Positions 32,520-44,429 of a stretch of 64,000 bases of DNA are shown here, piece after piece. Below the pieces are notes generated by a model that saw only the letters and a list, made by a program, of their open reading frames with translations, did no database searches and had not been told where the DNA came from. A program made the translations under genes and the position numbers. Each line of letters begins with the position of its first letter. Position 1 is the stretch's first letter. The DNA is from Isoetes taiwanensis (Eukaryota; Streptophyta; Lycopodiopsida; Isoetales; Isoetaceae), in NCBI GenBank assembly GCA_021234155.1, contig JAJEKV010000006.1, positions 1,674,001-1,738,000 of the forward strand, in the 5' to 3' direction.

Positions 32520-33081
32520 ATAGCATTCAACATTAATGGCACATTGAATTTGTTTAGCATTCAACATTAATGCCACATTGAATGTAGGCAAATCTTGTGT
32601 GACTCGAAGATCATACATTGTACACGTGCATTTAATTTGCAATTATTAGTTCTTGGGGTGTTGTATAATTCAAGCGCCATACTAGCTCTTTAGCATTCAA
32701 CATTAATGCCACATTGAATGTAGGCAAATGTTGTGCAACTCAAGATTCATTTGCAAATGTTAGTTCTTAGGGTGTTGTATGATTCAATCACCTTTGCGCA
32801 TAATGCAAGAACCCTAATAAAAGCTACGTTGAAGTCTATGAAGTCGAGCAGTACATACTCTTCAATCCAACTTAAATGTACACATGCTCTTTAGAGCATT
32901 CAACATTAATGGGCAAATGTCATGCAACTGAAGATTCATTTGCAAATGTTAGTTCTTAGGGTGTTGTATGATTCAAGGACCTTTGTGCATAATGCGAGAG
33001 CCCTAATAAAAGCTACTCTAAAGTCTATGAAGTCGAGCAGTACATACTCTTCAATCCAACTTAAATGTACACATGCTCTAA
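32520..33081 (+). repeat. Tandem repeats inside Helitron
   Basis: The word GCATTCAACATTAATG occurs at least four times. A larger ~157-bp unit (AAGATTCATTTGCAAATGTT ... AATGTACACATGCTCT) is present at about 32741-32892 and 32930-33076, period 189 bp. Confidence 0.8.
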
Positions 33082-35558
33082 CAAGGCACGAATATTCATC
33101 TAAACATTTTGTTGTAATTGCGCATAGAGGTATCCTTTTAGCTCCAAAAAACAATGGTGAACTACATCGAACATAAAGGTGGACACAACCATCATGGTGG
33201 CGCATGTACATTGTAAGAAGGCTGAAAGTGTTCTCTTGACATTCGTACTTTACATATTTATGAATTTGACTACATAGTCAATAAATGGATATAGTGTCCT
33301 ACATGTGCTTTCTTCATGTTTCTATTATTATGGTTCACAAAGTTTATTTTAGACATAGCTATATTGCATAGAGGAAGTAAATTTGTAGGTACATGTCCAA
33401 TTGTCAACATAAAATATGCATTAATGCCCCTCTTTTGGTATCATGTCCAATGCCAAAACAAGTTCAATACAAAGCGACACTACTCCAGAATTAATGCTCC
33501 TCCCTCTCATTTGTAAGGTTAAAAAATCCATAAGCCACCTGAAACGAGAAATCTCTAATTATCCAAGTGCAACAAAAGGCAACTTCATCTACAAATGCAT
33601 CGATTTAAGTTCAATTCCTATAATATTTCCTTTCTCTTTCAAAATGTCTACAACTTCAAGCTTTCATATATTCTTTTGATTACCCTTTCCAATTTATAGG
33701 CCTATGATACAAATAACCTTTTAGGGAGATCTGCAAAAAACTTATTATCGCAATGTATTATAGCAGGTAGAACTTTCAGGGCTCCTGCAATAATGATATA
33801 TATGCATTTGTGTAGCATAGCATCCATATCGTTGGTTCTGCCTGACTATGAAAGTAAGGAAGTTAATGTGTGATGGACTCTGTTGTCTTCTTTCCTTGCT
33901 CCTTCAAATTCAAACAATTACGTTCTACTTATTAAGGAACAATGTTTGTTGTTCTTCCACAATTCAAGTAATAGACAATAACAACATAAAACAAAAGAAC
34001 GACCTCAAATAAAAAATTTATTTTACACATGCCTCCCTCTATGAAAGTTACATTTCATCCACATCGCCACATTGTATTGAGTAAACCTTTTCCACAAACC
34101 AAATTAAACAAATGCTGTATTTGGAATTTATACATCCATGCTACACAATGTGGTGTAGCAAAAGCCCGGCAATGCCGGGCAATGTTACTAGTATTGTAAA
34201 TAACCATATTTATTATTCATTTGTCATCTATACAATGATAATGATGAATTCTTATCTTCTATAGCATAAGGGATGAGCAGAAATCCTCATAGATTCAATT
34301 TGCTTATGCCTCAAGATTACACCTAATGAGGCAATTCCACAATCAACTAATATTATCAATCAGAGTACTATGCATGTGTCTTATGTTCTGAAATTAAGAT
34401 CAATATGGATTAAGATGGTGACACTCTTGGTTTTATAAAGGGCCTAAGCCATTTGGACCAATAATGGTCGCGGACATAGCAGATTATCTTTACTTTTTTA
34501 TAATAATAGCATTTAATAGTATTCCTTCTTCTTATTGCATTGGTATTGCAACTTGTTATGTGTTAAAAATATAACTTTTGAAGGTCACAACTCAAATCAT
34601 ATGCTTCAAAATTCATGGAAGACGTAATTTAGCAAATAATTTGAAGTTGATGCTAAAATGCGTAATCCAAACAACAAAATATGTGTATTACATATTTCTA
34701 ATAAATAGAGTAACTCATGAACTACTCATTTCCAAAAATTCACATTGGAATCGATTAACATGAGGAAGTTCTTGAATTTTAAATAAACTGTGGACCAATA
34801 ATGGTCTCAGGACAGAAATCTTTCTTGATTTTTTTAGAACAAGTGCTATGCTCGTTTTGTGTCCTTTTTTTTTTTGCATTTGTCTCATATTGTTATAAGT
34901 TTTCGTATTATAATTTTTTGAAGAACAAACTTGAATCATTTTTCTTTTTCTTCTTCAATATAGACATAAATTAGTAGTCGATCGTATTAAAAAATGTATG
35001 AAAAAACCAAAACATAGAAATCAAGACCAATAAATATTTTTCTAGGATGAAACAACTTGTTTACTACTTATATTCCAAATTCCAAGCCAAAATTCATTTA
35101 TTAGAAAAAATTAGAAATTTGATTCGAGAACAGTCTTCTGGGAACCATTATTGGTCTACAGAAGACAGAAAACAGTTTTGACCCTGTCATGTTCAAAGAA
35201 CTCTATCTTCCTTCTCATACCTCGGAATGAGGTGCAGTTTTTTGTATTGTATTCTCTAACTTGTATAGAAAAATAAAAAAATACTGAAAAAATTCAAAAA
35301 AATCGTTTCATTAAGACAGTTTTATCTTATGTAAATATAAGGCAATCTTGGCATGATCCCCTTGGATTCACATAAGCAGAACTTCCAAGAATGGAGGTAG
35401 ATAGATTTTTAAGTATTTTTTATATGGAATATGACTGCCATATATGAACTTCTAGGAAGGATTTTGTTGAATTTTGAGCCATTGATTTTATATGAATTTT
35501 AAAGTGAACAGTGCAAATGCACCATTTCTGGTCCATTGCCTGACAACTCTAGTGTTAA

Positions 35559-35790
35559 GCGACTAATGGCGAAGCCTTGAATACACTCTTTCTCTGTTAC
35601 GCAGCTAATGGCGAAGCCTTGAAGCTCCAACCCTTTCTGGCAATGCCTTGAATAAACTCTCTTGGCGGCACCGCCAGAGCGCTGCCAGAACAGAGCACCC
35701 AAAAATCTAAATATAAAGAAGCCTGTAATCTTAGGTAATCGGTGGGTGATGAAGGTTCCATCACAGTAAATTCGGACGTGGGTCCGCTAA
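35559..35790. repeat. Target repeat of the CACTA-like element (right part)
   Basis: AATGGCGAAGCCTTGAATAC ... CTCTTTCTCTGTTACGCAGC continues the repeat seen at 29040-29165. Confidence 0.6.
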
Positions 35791-35905
35791 GTCCACAAAA
35801 ACGTCGTGTAATTTTTTTGGATGTGGATATAACATGTTAATGATACGAATATACCATGGATATGCCCGTGGCTATAACATGACGGCGTCCGATATATATA
35901 CAGCG
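35786..35905. repeat. Dispersed repeat shared with 41030-41165
   Basis: CTAAGTCCACAAAAACGTCG ... AACATGTTAA..ATATACCATGGATATGCCCGTGG..AACATGACG is repeated with changes at about 41027-41165. Confidence 0.65.
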
Positions 35906-35989
35906 CTCCGATGAAGGTTACTATAGTTCAATGAGTTTTATCGGTTGAAAAACTCGTCAAAGTGTTTAGACCGAATTTTGCAATATGAA

Positions 35990-36095
35990 GGGGTTAAACC
36001 CCTGTGAGAGCCCATTACGACAAATAAATGGGCGAGCTGGAAGGGCAAGCTCATTTATTTTGGCCGTAATGAGCGCGCGCGGGGGTTTGACCCCC
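35990..36095. mobile_element. Foldback element 1
   Basis: Long imperfect hairpin: GGGGTTAAACCCC, then GAGCCCATTACGACAAATAA in the left arm, mirrored by TTATTTTGGCCGTAATGAGC and GGGGGTTTGACCCCC in the right arm. The tips are themselves palindromic. Related tips occur at 44378 and 47231. Confidence 0.7.
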
Positions 36096-36099
36096 TGAA

Positions 36100-39040
36100 C
36101 CGGCAAATCCGAGCAGATTTTTCACATAATTTTCACACACACAAGATCAATTCAAGAAGAGAAGCTGCTTTATCCTATGTCCAGGGAGCTCCTCCTTTGA
36201 TTTGGCAGCAAGAAAAACACCCCTTCCAAGATCAAATCCACGAAAAATTTCTTCTAATCTCCCTTTGTAGCAGTTGTAACTTTCCGGCACGAATTCTTCT
36301 GATCCCATTTTGAAAGCAGCTTTTCAAAGATTAGGCTTCCTTGCTATACAAAATCACTTAGAATCGAGTGGGATCATGCAAGATTTCTATCCAAATGCAT
36401 CATTGGAACATCTTTTAAACCTTGAGGAGTATCAGGGATCAGAGCTTCTGGGGCTGATAAATAGTCCGCAGCCTACTTATTACGATCGACAGTCTACAGC
36501 CGGTTTATCACAGCCAAAATATAAATTATGGCTAATAATCCATCTAACATCGACGACTAGGATTTAAAATCTGCGAGGACCTGTCTGTTAAGGGTTCAGG
36601 ATATTCCACGAAATCCTTGCACAAAAAGATGAATAAACTTGAAAGGAGGTATCCGAAGGATGACCTTTTTAAGGATTCCAAGGATCCTTGATATCCCTAA
36701 AATTCTCTGCATGTAGTAATTTTGATAAAAGGATCTATAGTTTTATATGGATACGATTAATGCCTAGTCTGAATGTCTCCTTGCTGATCCAAATTGGAAA
36801 GCCTGACAACCTATGATAATATAAGTCTAATACAATCCCAAACATGACTTCTTGAGTTATTTTGTATGTGCACATGAAAGACCTGAATACACACACAAGT
36901 ATACTACTTATAGCATATTAACACATTCAAAGAGCTACAATACCATGTAATATGCATGCAACACGTATGGGCACTAGGAAGGGTTTGGGCTTTGACCTTT
37001 TTGGACATTAGGGGCTATATGAGTTTTGGGATATAATCTCATATAAAAGGGATTCAAATTTCACACTTCATGGAGCATTGCGTCAATGGCTGATGGCTAA
37101 CAAGACCACTTGGCAAGATATTTGGAATTTAATGGAAGTATCCTTTATTGGTTAAAATCTCCTTAGCTGATGATCTAACACAAATCAAAGGATAGCAGCA
37201 AATGCCTAATGAAATGAGTGGGTTTCACATTTTGTCCACGTATTTTATGCATGACTAACTTCGTACATAGAGGCATTTTTTTAGAGTATTTTGGTATGTA
37301 TTCCGTGTAAATTGCATGCAGAGCAGACGGAAGGGGACCTCTTTTTGGAAGTGTTTTCATTGAGTTCAAACTTGGGTTTAAAAATTCGTATACGAGGGGT
37401 ATTTTTTGCTACGTTACGAGCGTATATGGCATATCCCTTTTATATAAGCGCATTCCCCTAGCAACGAAACTCCTTGTGAATTAGCTAATAGATAAATATG
37501 TAGAAAAGAGAGATAGAGATAGAGAATCTTATCTTTATAGTGCACTTTCTTCCTCCCCCCCTTTTTTTTAATTGAAGGACGTCATTCTATTCATCATCAC
37601 ATCATGAATACATTCTGCATCACTTTATTCTACATATCACATGGAAGCCAATCCACTACCTAGGCGCGGGCTGCTTTGCATGTGATTATCGAGTACATAT
37701 GGCAGGTTTACGGTCTCTACCACAGGACCAGTTGCTCGTACTTGAACCTGTGACCTCGGGGCAATGGATTTTTAAGGTCCCCATTACTAGACCAACATTG
37801 GCCAGGGTGTGACCTTGGGTGTGGCAGTTTAAGGTCCTGCCACTAGACCATACCCTGAAGTGCAACTTATGATAAATGCCCTAACTTACATGCTAGAATC
37901 TACCTATAGTAGGGAGTTGGATATTGTTGCAGAGCCTTTCCTAATGACAAGAGAGTTACTAACATTGTTGGCGAGACATGGACCTTGGGTTTGAACACCA
38001 CAAAGCTCCCAACAGAGCCCATAATGATGCCTCGACTAGCCCAATAACTCACTAGCATCTGCCTTGATGGCCTAACTTAGCACGGATCTAGATATCAGTA
38101 CCTCAGAAAATAGACTAAGGTACAACTCACTGGAGAGAGGCTTGGCTTCAATACTGCACATCAAGGATTGATCCATGTACCCTCCCTCATTATGATATTC
38201 CCAAGTCCACCTTTGTCGTATTACCAAATATCCTCATTGATGCTGGAAAGGGCTATTATCAAACTAATGCTCAGCTTGTGCCTGATCCTCTAAGGAGCTC
38301 ATAAAGACCACATGTGGGCTTGACTTAGGAGCCTAATGGTTCAATAGCCTCTAGACTAGGAGCATACTACATAAATGAATCATGTTGATCTCTAGGTCAA
38401 TATTTTAACTACTGTAGAAATTAAATCCTCCAAGGAATGTAGTAAATGAAACAGTACATCAAACAAGACCATTCATTATTCTAGAATGATAGCAGGTCCA
38501 AAACCTTAGAATAAAATAGAATAGAATAGAATTTCTTGACGTCCACAAAGACTAATAGGCCATGGGATCTATACAACGGACTAGAACAACCCACAACATC
38601 ACCAAAGATAATGGAAACATTACAAAACTTGGGCAAAACCCAGATGAAACTATGACATGGCCCTTAAGTCAGACAATCAAATCAGACTTTATGTACCATC
38701 ACAAAACACAAGAACAAATAGAAATAGTCACATAATGAAGAATATGGCTATACAAAAACTGTCCATAGATCAGAAGGCCATTGATCGCTAATGATATCCT
38801 GACCTCTATATACTGCCCTCTTTCATTGCAGGCGCGCTTTTCGTAATTGACATAATTCCTCTTAACGTAATCCTTTTGGAACTTTTTTCAGTAGCATTTC
38901 AAATATATATCTTGAAATAAATTCCCCACTCCCATGTCCAAATTAGCAACTTACAAAACAAGTTATTTGCCAAATTCCTAACCTTGGTGACTTTATGATT
39001 GTTCTAAAAAGCTGTCTACTATCTTAACAACCTGGCCCTC
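36100..39040. other. About 2.9 kb without a recognised gene
   Basis: Contains an 85-codon open frame at 36310-36567 (MKAAFQRLGFLAIQNHLESS) with no family match. A GATA microsatellite-like GAGATAGAGATAGAGA is at 37508-37524, and CGGTCTCTACCACAGGACC/GGTCCCCATTACTAGACCA words lie in 37690-37860. The stretch 38865-39030 belongs to a dispersed repeat also at 43940-44150 and 46430-46600. No gene can be supported. Confidence 0.4.
38865..39030. repeat. Dispersed repeat family, member 1
   Basis: CTTAA..TAATCCTTTT..AACTTxTTTxxxxAGxATTTCAAATATATATC ... CCCACTCCCATG ... GCAACTTAC ... TTGCCAAATTCxxAA pattern, shared with 43940-44150 and 46430-46600. Confidence 0.6.
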
Positions 39041-39049
39041 AAATTTTAT

Positions 39050-39677
39050 AGCTGAGATCAAGTTTTATAACTCAACAGGTTGAATACTGCTAAGCTCTCT
39101 CTGCCAGCGCGAATAACTGTTGCTAACCATGTTTTAAGTAATTCCCACATCTATATGGCCTCTGCCCTTCTGGCTTCTCAATCAAAATTTCAGGTGATTG
39201 TTACTATTGTCCGTAATTTTATTTGGGGTGGGAATGAGGAGCATGTTGTGGTCAAGGTTGCATGGTCCAAATGCACTAGTCCAAAATTTGTAGGTGGTTT
39301 GGGTATACAGACTTCCATCTGCAGAGTAAGAGTAAGATTCTAATTTCTAAGTTCATTTGGAGGATCCTTAAGGATATGGTTGACTCACCTGGAGTGCGGT
39401 TGGTGAAGCAGTCACTTGCATATTGTGTTCCTTCGGTACTGAATGAGAAGAGTGGAGAGATACAGATTTTCCTGTTACTATATGGAAGGATTGAGGATGC
39501 GTTAACAGAGTACAGAGACATCATTATATATTGGCGTTTAGGATGATATCTGTCTTGTTTTTTTTGAATTAATTTTTTCTATCTGGTGACCATGTGCTTA
39601 TTACACTTCCTATCTGGCCTATTGCGGAGCCCACAAGAAGGTCGTGTACCATTTTATATTAATCAAAAAATTTCTTA

Positions 39678-39715
<38 letters not shown>

Positions 39716-40962
39716 GCTTTGTTAAAACCTCTTCTTCCTTGGAGTCTCTTTTATCAGCTATGCCCTTTTCCTAATGCCTCCCCTTTTTTGAAAGGCCTGC
39801 TGGAGTCTTGGGAGACAGTACTGACCTTATTTCGTATTGATCTTCTTGTTGCATGTCAGCAATTGAGTGCCCCTTGTTGGTGGATACCTGTGGAAAATAA
39901 TCTTCCACTTTGTGCCTCAGTTCATCCATTAGGTTTTGAGTCCCATGTCACATGTCCCTTGTATGTATCTTGATTTTTCTTGATAATAGATTGTCGTCCT
40001 TCAAAAAAAAAAAAAAAAAAAAAAAACTCAATCGACGTTGGCGATTAGCGGGAATCTTTTGATTTGCAAAAGATGGTATGATTTCGGCGGTTAGCGACTT
40101 GGCAAATCTTTCAAAAAAGATTCTTATTGTCTCGATGGGACAGACCTATTTGGCAAAAGATTGCTAGTACTCTGCCATTGGTTGCTCCAGAGGCTATTGA
40201 AGGGTACATGTGGGTTTCCCACCAGAGTGTTCACGAGCATAGGCTTGTGAACTCTATGTATAGGCTACTTCTCAATGGCGATATCCTTCCGCCATCCACT
40301 AAGTGGTCTCTTCAGCTCTCACCTCCTAGTTGGAGACATATGTGGACTTGGGCTTGGGATAAACTACTCCATCCTAAGGTGGCTGTGCTTTGGTGGTAGA
40401 TTCTTCACAGATGCCCTCGAGTGAATGTGTTTGTCCACAGATTTGATCCTCGAGTGTCAGCACTATGCCCACTGTGCAAGCAAAGGGACGAGACCATTGA
40501 GCATTGTTTCTTTTTATGTGATCATCTCCAACCTATTTGGTTTTGGCCGCTTTCTCTTTTTCATGTGACATTGACAAGTCAGCAAGTGCTTCTGGCTATT
40601 TATCCAGATACTTGAAATAAGGTGCTGAGCCAAGCATTTCATTTGGCATCAGGATGGTTGTTGTGGTCCATTTGGAAGCACAGAAGATTGTGTATCTTTT
40701 AGGGTTTGGATATTCCTCCTACAGTAGTCCTCCAGGACGCACAAGCTAGAATCGCTAAGGCCTACCATTGTTCTTCGCTTGCTCCTGCCAAGCGACAGTT
40801 GATATTTGAGTCCTATTTGAGTGTGTTGTCTTATGCATAGGCTGGTGGTTCTACTCAGTGGATCATGATTATCCTCTGAGATTTTATTCCCGCCTCTGCA
40901 GTTGTATCTGGCTTTTGGCTTGGTGTTTCAATAAAGTTTGTCGTTCTTCAAAAAAAAAAAAA
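39050..40962 (+). pseudogene. LINE ORF2 3' part, frameshifted, with two nested tails
   Basis: Successive frames align with the longer LINE frame at 41723-43009: WGGNEEHVVVKVAWSKC, then LLPWSLFYQLCPFPNASPFL, then DRPIWQKIASTLPL..KWSLQLSPPSW..HMWTWAWDKLL, then the zf-RVT signature CPLCKQRDETIEHCFFLC. The element is interrupted by two short retroposed pieces ending in A runs (28 A at 39683-39710; 24 A at 40003-40026). Its own 3' end is GTCGTTCTTC followed by 13 A. Reverse transcriptase proper is absent (5'-truncated). Confidence 0.75.
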
Positions 40963-41026
40963 CTCTCAACACCGTAAATATCAAACATGGTCATGTTTAA
41001 ACCAGCCTTAAATCACAAAAAATCTG

Positions 41027-41165
41027 CTAAGTCCACAAAAATGTTGTGTATTTTTTTGTGATATGGTTTAAATATGTCAAGATATGGTTTTAACATGTTA
41101 AGGCCCCAGATATACCATGGATATCCCGTGGTTTAAACATGACATCCAATATTTACGACGTCCGC
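41027..41165. repeat. Dispersed repeat shared with 35786-35905
   Basis: CTAAGTCCACAAAAATGTTG ... AACATGTTAAGG..ATATACCATGGATATCCCGTGG matches the earlier copy. Confidence 0.65.
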
Positions 41166-41722
41166 TTAACACTCAAGTACAGGCATCCGCCAGTCTTCTG
41201 TACCACGCTCTACACATTGGCAGCACAAGGTGTCGTGGTTTTCGAAGTTTTTGGTTTGAAGCCGTTGTTTTTAGTGCAGAGGTTTGAAGCTGCGGTTTGA
41301 AGCCCCTTGCTAGAAGCCTTCAACCCAGATATCCATTTTCTTTTTGCAGGCAAAAGCATATCAAGTTACATGCCCAGGTATGATAAATCTGCCCAAGCCT
41401 AGTTTCCCTGAGCGTCGGCCCAAAAGGTTCGAATTCTAATAGAATAATCAAGTTTTTAAGCCCTGTTCGAACATTCAAACTATTTTTTTTAAGCCATATG
41501 CTAGATCATGCAAAATAAACAAAGAAAATCGTGACGATGAATTGAACCTTCACCATAAATCTGCCAAAGGGTTTAAAACTAAAAAGATAAGCCGAGAAGC
41601 CAGCAATTTGTGAATTTTCACAGAAAGAATTGGACGTCAAAATCTGACTTATATTTGTATTTGAAAAAAAAAAAAAACTAATTGACATTCTCCAATTTTC
41701 TATACATCAATTAAATCCGAGT

Positions 41723-43077
41723 GTGGTTAAGGAGTTGGATGACACCATTCACAATTTTGTTTGGGGAGGGAATGAGGAGGGGGCTACAGTGAAGGTCGCA
41801 TGGTGGAAGTGTGTGCGTCCCAGACAGGCAGGGGGCTTGGGTATGCTTGATGTGTCGTTGCACACGAAGGTTCTGGTGTCGAAATTCATCTGGCAGTTAT
41901 TGCAGGAGCAACAATCCCCAGGTTTGGCTCTGTTGGCACAGTCGTTTCGTCATTCTATTGTATTTAGGAAGCCAGCTATTCCGGCTCAGTTGCCGTGGGC
42001 TCTGTTTGAGGATTTGCGGCCATTCCCTCATGCTTCGCCTTTTCTTAAGGGTCTCCTGAAGGCCTGGAAGGTGGTCAAGGTTCTCTTTTCATTGGACCCT
42101 AGCAGGTGTATGGTAGCCTCATCGCCCTTTCTCTGGGTACCCTTGGACTCTGCATCTCCCTTGGCCTCCTCCCTGCACCCAGGTACTCAGCGCCGATGGA
42201 TTGCTGCAGGGGTAACATCCATTCGTGACTGGTATTGGGAGGGTCATCTGGCGCCGTGGGAGTTTTTTAGGGAGAGATTTGGCCTTCGGCGGTGGGACAT
42301 ACGGACTTGGGCCAGAATTGCCAATGCTATTCCATTGCAGTTGTCTTCTCAAGTCAATCGCGTTTGGAAGTTGCATAGTGGACTTGATGCATCTCAGTTT
42401 GTAGCATCGGCTTATGGGCTTCTAGCGCTTCAGGACACGTTGCCGCCTTTGGATAAGTGGTCGCTTAAGCTTCCAGGGAGTAAGTGGCCCGCCACGTGGA
42501 AGTGGGCGTGGAATACATTGCCTCCTCCTAAAATTCGTACCCTTTTGTGGCAGATCTTGCGCCGTAGCTTCAGGGTGAATGTCCGAGTCCACAGGTTCAA
42601 GCCTCAGGTAGCGGAAACATGCCCTTTATGTGGGAGGCGACGTGAGACCATTGAGCACTGCTTTGTCCTATGCACAGAGGTAGGGGCAGCTTGGTCCTGG
42701 GTGAGAGCCCTCTTTGGGACTTCACTATGCAGTCAGAAGATTCTCTTGGGAGTCCTTCCTAGCAGGTGGGCAGTGGCCAAGCGGCAGGCGTTTCATTTAT
42801 GCAGAGCTTGGCTTTTGTGGCTGATTTGGAAAAGACGGAGAGCGAAGGTCTTTCAGAATGCAGTGCTTAGCCCTTTTCGGTTGGTTCCGATCTTGAGGCA
42901 TAAGTTGTGGCAGGCTTACCAAGTCTCAAGCTTGTCTGGCACAGTTAAGCGAGAAATTTGGTCGACATTCCTACAGATTGTGGATCATGATGGGCGTTTC
43001 ATTTCTTAGCACCACACTTATCATTGTACTTGATCGCATTCTAGTGGTTTAATATATATTCTTCAAAAAAAAAAAAA
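41723..43077 (+). mobile_element. 5'-truncated LINE with long open ORF2 C-terminus
   Basis: A 428-codon open frame (41723-43009) is the C-terminal part of a non-LTR retrotransposon ORF2. It includes the post-RT segment (VWGGNEEGATVKVAWWKCVR..GGLGMLD), a Trp-rich middle and the zf-RVT domain CPLCGRRRETIEHCFVLC. It ends IVDHDGRFIS, a stop and a 3' UTR finishing ATATATTCTTC plus 13 A (43065-43077). The catalytic RT and endonuclease regions are missing, so it is a dead-on-arrival copy. Its uninterrupted frame suggests a young insertion. The beginning of the insertion is unclear, somewhere near 41650-41720 after an A-run. Confidence 0.82.
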
Positions 43078-43640
43078 GACAACTTTAATAACAAACAAAA
43101 CAAGCCTCACCATAGTTTCTATGGTGAGAATTTGAAGGCTTGACATTGTAGGAGTTTTTTGGCCTGCCAGCTATAGCCAAAGGATTGCCTATAACCAAAG
43201 GGAATTATGATAATAATTTCACCAGATAGCCTTATTTAGGATATTTCGAACGGTAATTCCATCGGGCAGGATAATCTTTTTGGGATATTCTACTGGGCAA
43301 GATATTTCAGACGATGATCTTGTCTGGCAGGATACAAAATGATGTGATTCTTTTTGGTGGTATTTCATAGTTGTGCTTTCATTGGAAGGGATAAAACCTT
43401 TGTGATTCGGCCTGGTGAGATAAAACGTTGGTGATTCCTTCCAGAAGTATTTGTCCATTGTGATTCTGCCAGAAGGGATATTTTGGATGGTTAGGATGAT
43501 CCCAGCAGAATGACGGTGGGGATCCCCTAAAAAGTACCTGATAGTGTCAGGTACTCGAAATGGGATCTTTAGAACGGAACCCGTTCGAACAAGGTTGGTG
43601 ATTTTATGGACGAAGATACCACCAAAACAAGAATAAAGCT
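43078..43640. other. Non-coding, nothing firm
   Basis: Carries loosely repeated GGCAGGATAAT/GGGCAAGATATTT/GGCAGGATACA words at 43255-43345 of unknown meaning. Confidence 0.4.
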
Positions 43641-43935
43641 ATCTTTCACCGTTTATTTATTTGAGCATCCTTGTCGGCCTTTGCCTTGGAGACTTAGTAC
43701 AACACTGGCATGTATGTCAATCATATTTGTAAATTAGCAACTTGTGGGCACCCTTGTGGACAATTTGAGTATCCTTGTGGGAGGCTTAATACAACACATG
43801 CATAAATTTCAAACATAATTTGTAATTTTGCAACTTGTGGGCATCCTTGTGGGCAATTTGAGCATCCTTGTAGGGCGACCTAGTACAAGCACATGCATCA
43901 ATTTCAAACATAATTTGTAACATAGCAACTTGCCT
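43640..43935 (+). repeat. Tandem repeat, about 2.5 units of ~105-120 bp
   Basis: GAGCATCCTTGT..GG..TTAGTACAACAC..GCATG..T..CAAACATAATTTGTAA..TAGCAACTTGTGGGCA recurs three times with substitutions. A related single unit is at 46296-46375. Confidence 0.75.
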
Positions 43936-43939
43936 AGTT

Positions 43940-44150
43940 GATCTCTTGTGAATGTAGGAAAATCTCCTCTTCTGCCAACAAGCAGCTTTAACTTAATCTT
44001 TTTTGAACTTCTTTGCATATAACATTTCAAATATTATATCTCTAAAAGAAGTCCCACTCCCATGATCAAATTTGCAACTTACTCAACTTGAGTTCTTTTG
44101 CCAAATTCTATAATCTTGGCAAGTTTATGATTGTTCTAAAAAGTCATATA
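43940..44150. repeat. Dispersed repeat family, member 2
   Basis: TTTAACTTAATCTTTTTTGA ... AAGTCCCACTCCCATGATCA ... GCAACTTACTC; see members at 38865 and 46430. Confidence 0.6.
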
Positions 44151-44377
44151 TCAGCTTAACTAGTAGGATTTATGATCAGCACAATTCTGAGCATCCATTG
44201 TAGAGCTGTGATATGCCGGAACCTCCACTACGCATCAGAATCTGCTTCCCCTTCAGCTCTAGTAGTAGCTTTGGTCCTGATATGATAATCTTGCTATGGG
44301 GATCCAAACTAGCTGAGAATCTCGCTCTGGGTCATGTTAATCTTGTTATGGAGCTCAGTTTATGGCCTGCTAATTAA

Positions 44378-44427
44378 GGGGGTTAATCCCCCTTGCTTGC
44401 TTGTGTGCTCGCAAGGGGATTAACCCC
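44378..44427. mobile_element. Foldback element 2
   Basis: GGGGGTTAATCCCCCTTGCT ... GCAAGGGGATTAACCCC forms a compact hairpin with palindromic tips. Confidence 0.65.
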
Positions 44428-44429
44428 TC

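Larger units (their letters stand above)
30440..34191 (+). mobile_element. Helitron, non-autonomous
   Basis: The 3' end is diagnostic: a GC hairpin GCCCGGC-AAT-GCCGGGC (34164-34180), seven bases, then CTAG (34188-34191) followed by T. The 5' end is placed at TC (30440) after an A because Helitrons insert between A and T; this end is uncertain. No Rep/helicase frame is present. The interior has intron-like TTGCAG sites and a 75-residue frame (30622-30849) but no gene I recognise, so it may contain captured fragments. Confidence 0.72.
29170..35554. mobile_element. CACTA-like TIR element (6,385 bp) with TTAA duplication
   Basis: Ends CACTAGAGTTGTC ... GACAACTCTAGTG are perfect 13-bp inverted repeats flanked by TTAA on both sides (29166-29169, 35555-35558). 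Subterminal regions carry scattered palindromic GGACCAWTAATGGTC words: 30055, 34454 and 34792 are clear, while 29186, 30388, 35147 and 35528 are partial. This is the kind of short subterminal repeat used for transposase binding in En/Spm-type elements. No transposase is present; the middle is occupied by a Helitron. A 4-bp TTAA duplication is unusual for CACTA elements, which normally give 3 bp. Confidence 0.8.

Noticed and set aside
32520-33081. Possible CRISPR-like array
   Set aside because: Units are long, imperfect and adjoin without unique spacers; the DNA is plant and the repeats lie inside a Helitron.
36310-36567. 85-codon frame MKAAFQRLGFLAIQ... as a gene
   Set aside because: No family match, no promoter or splice support, and surrounding DNA is repeat-derived.
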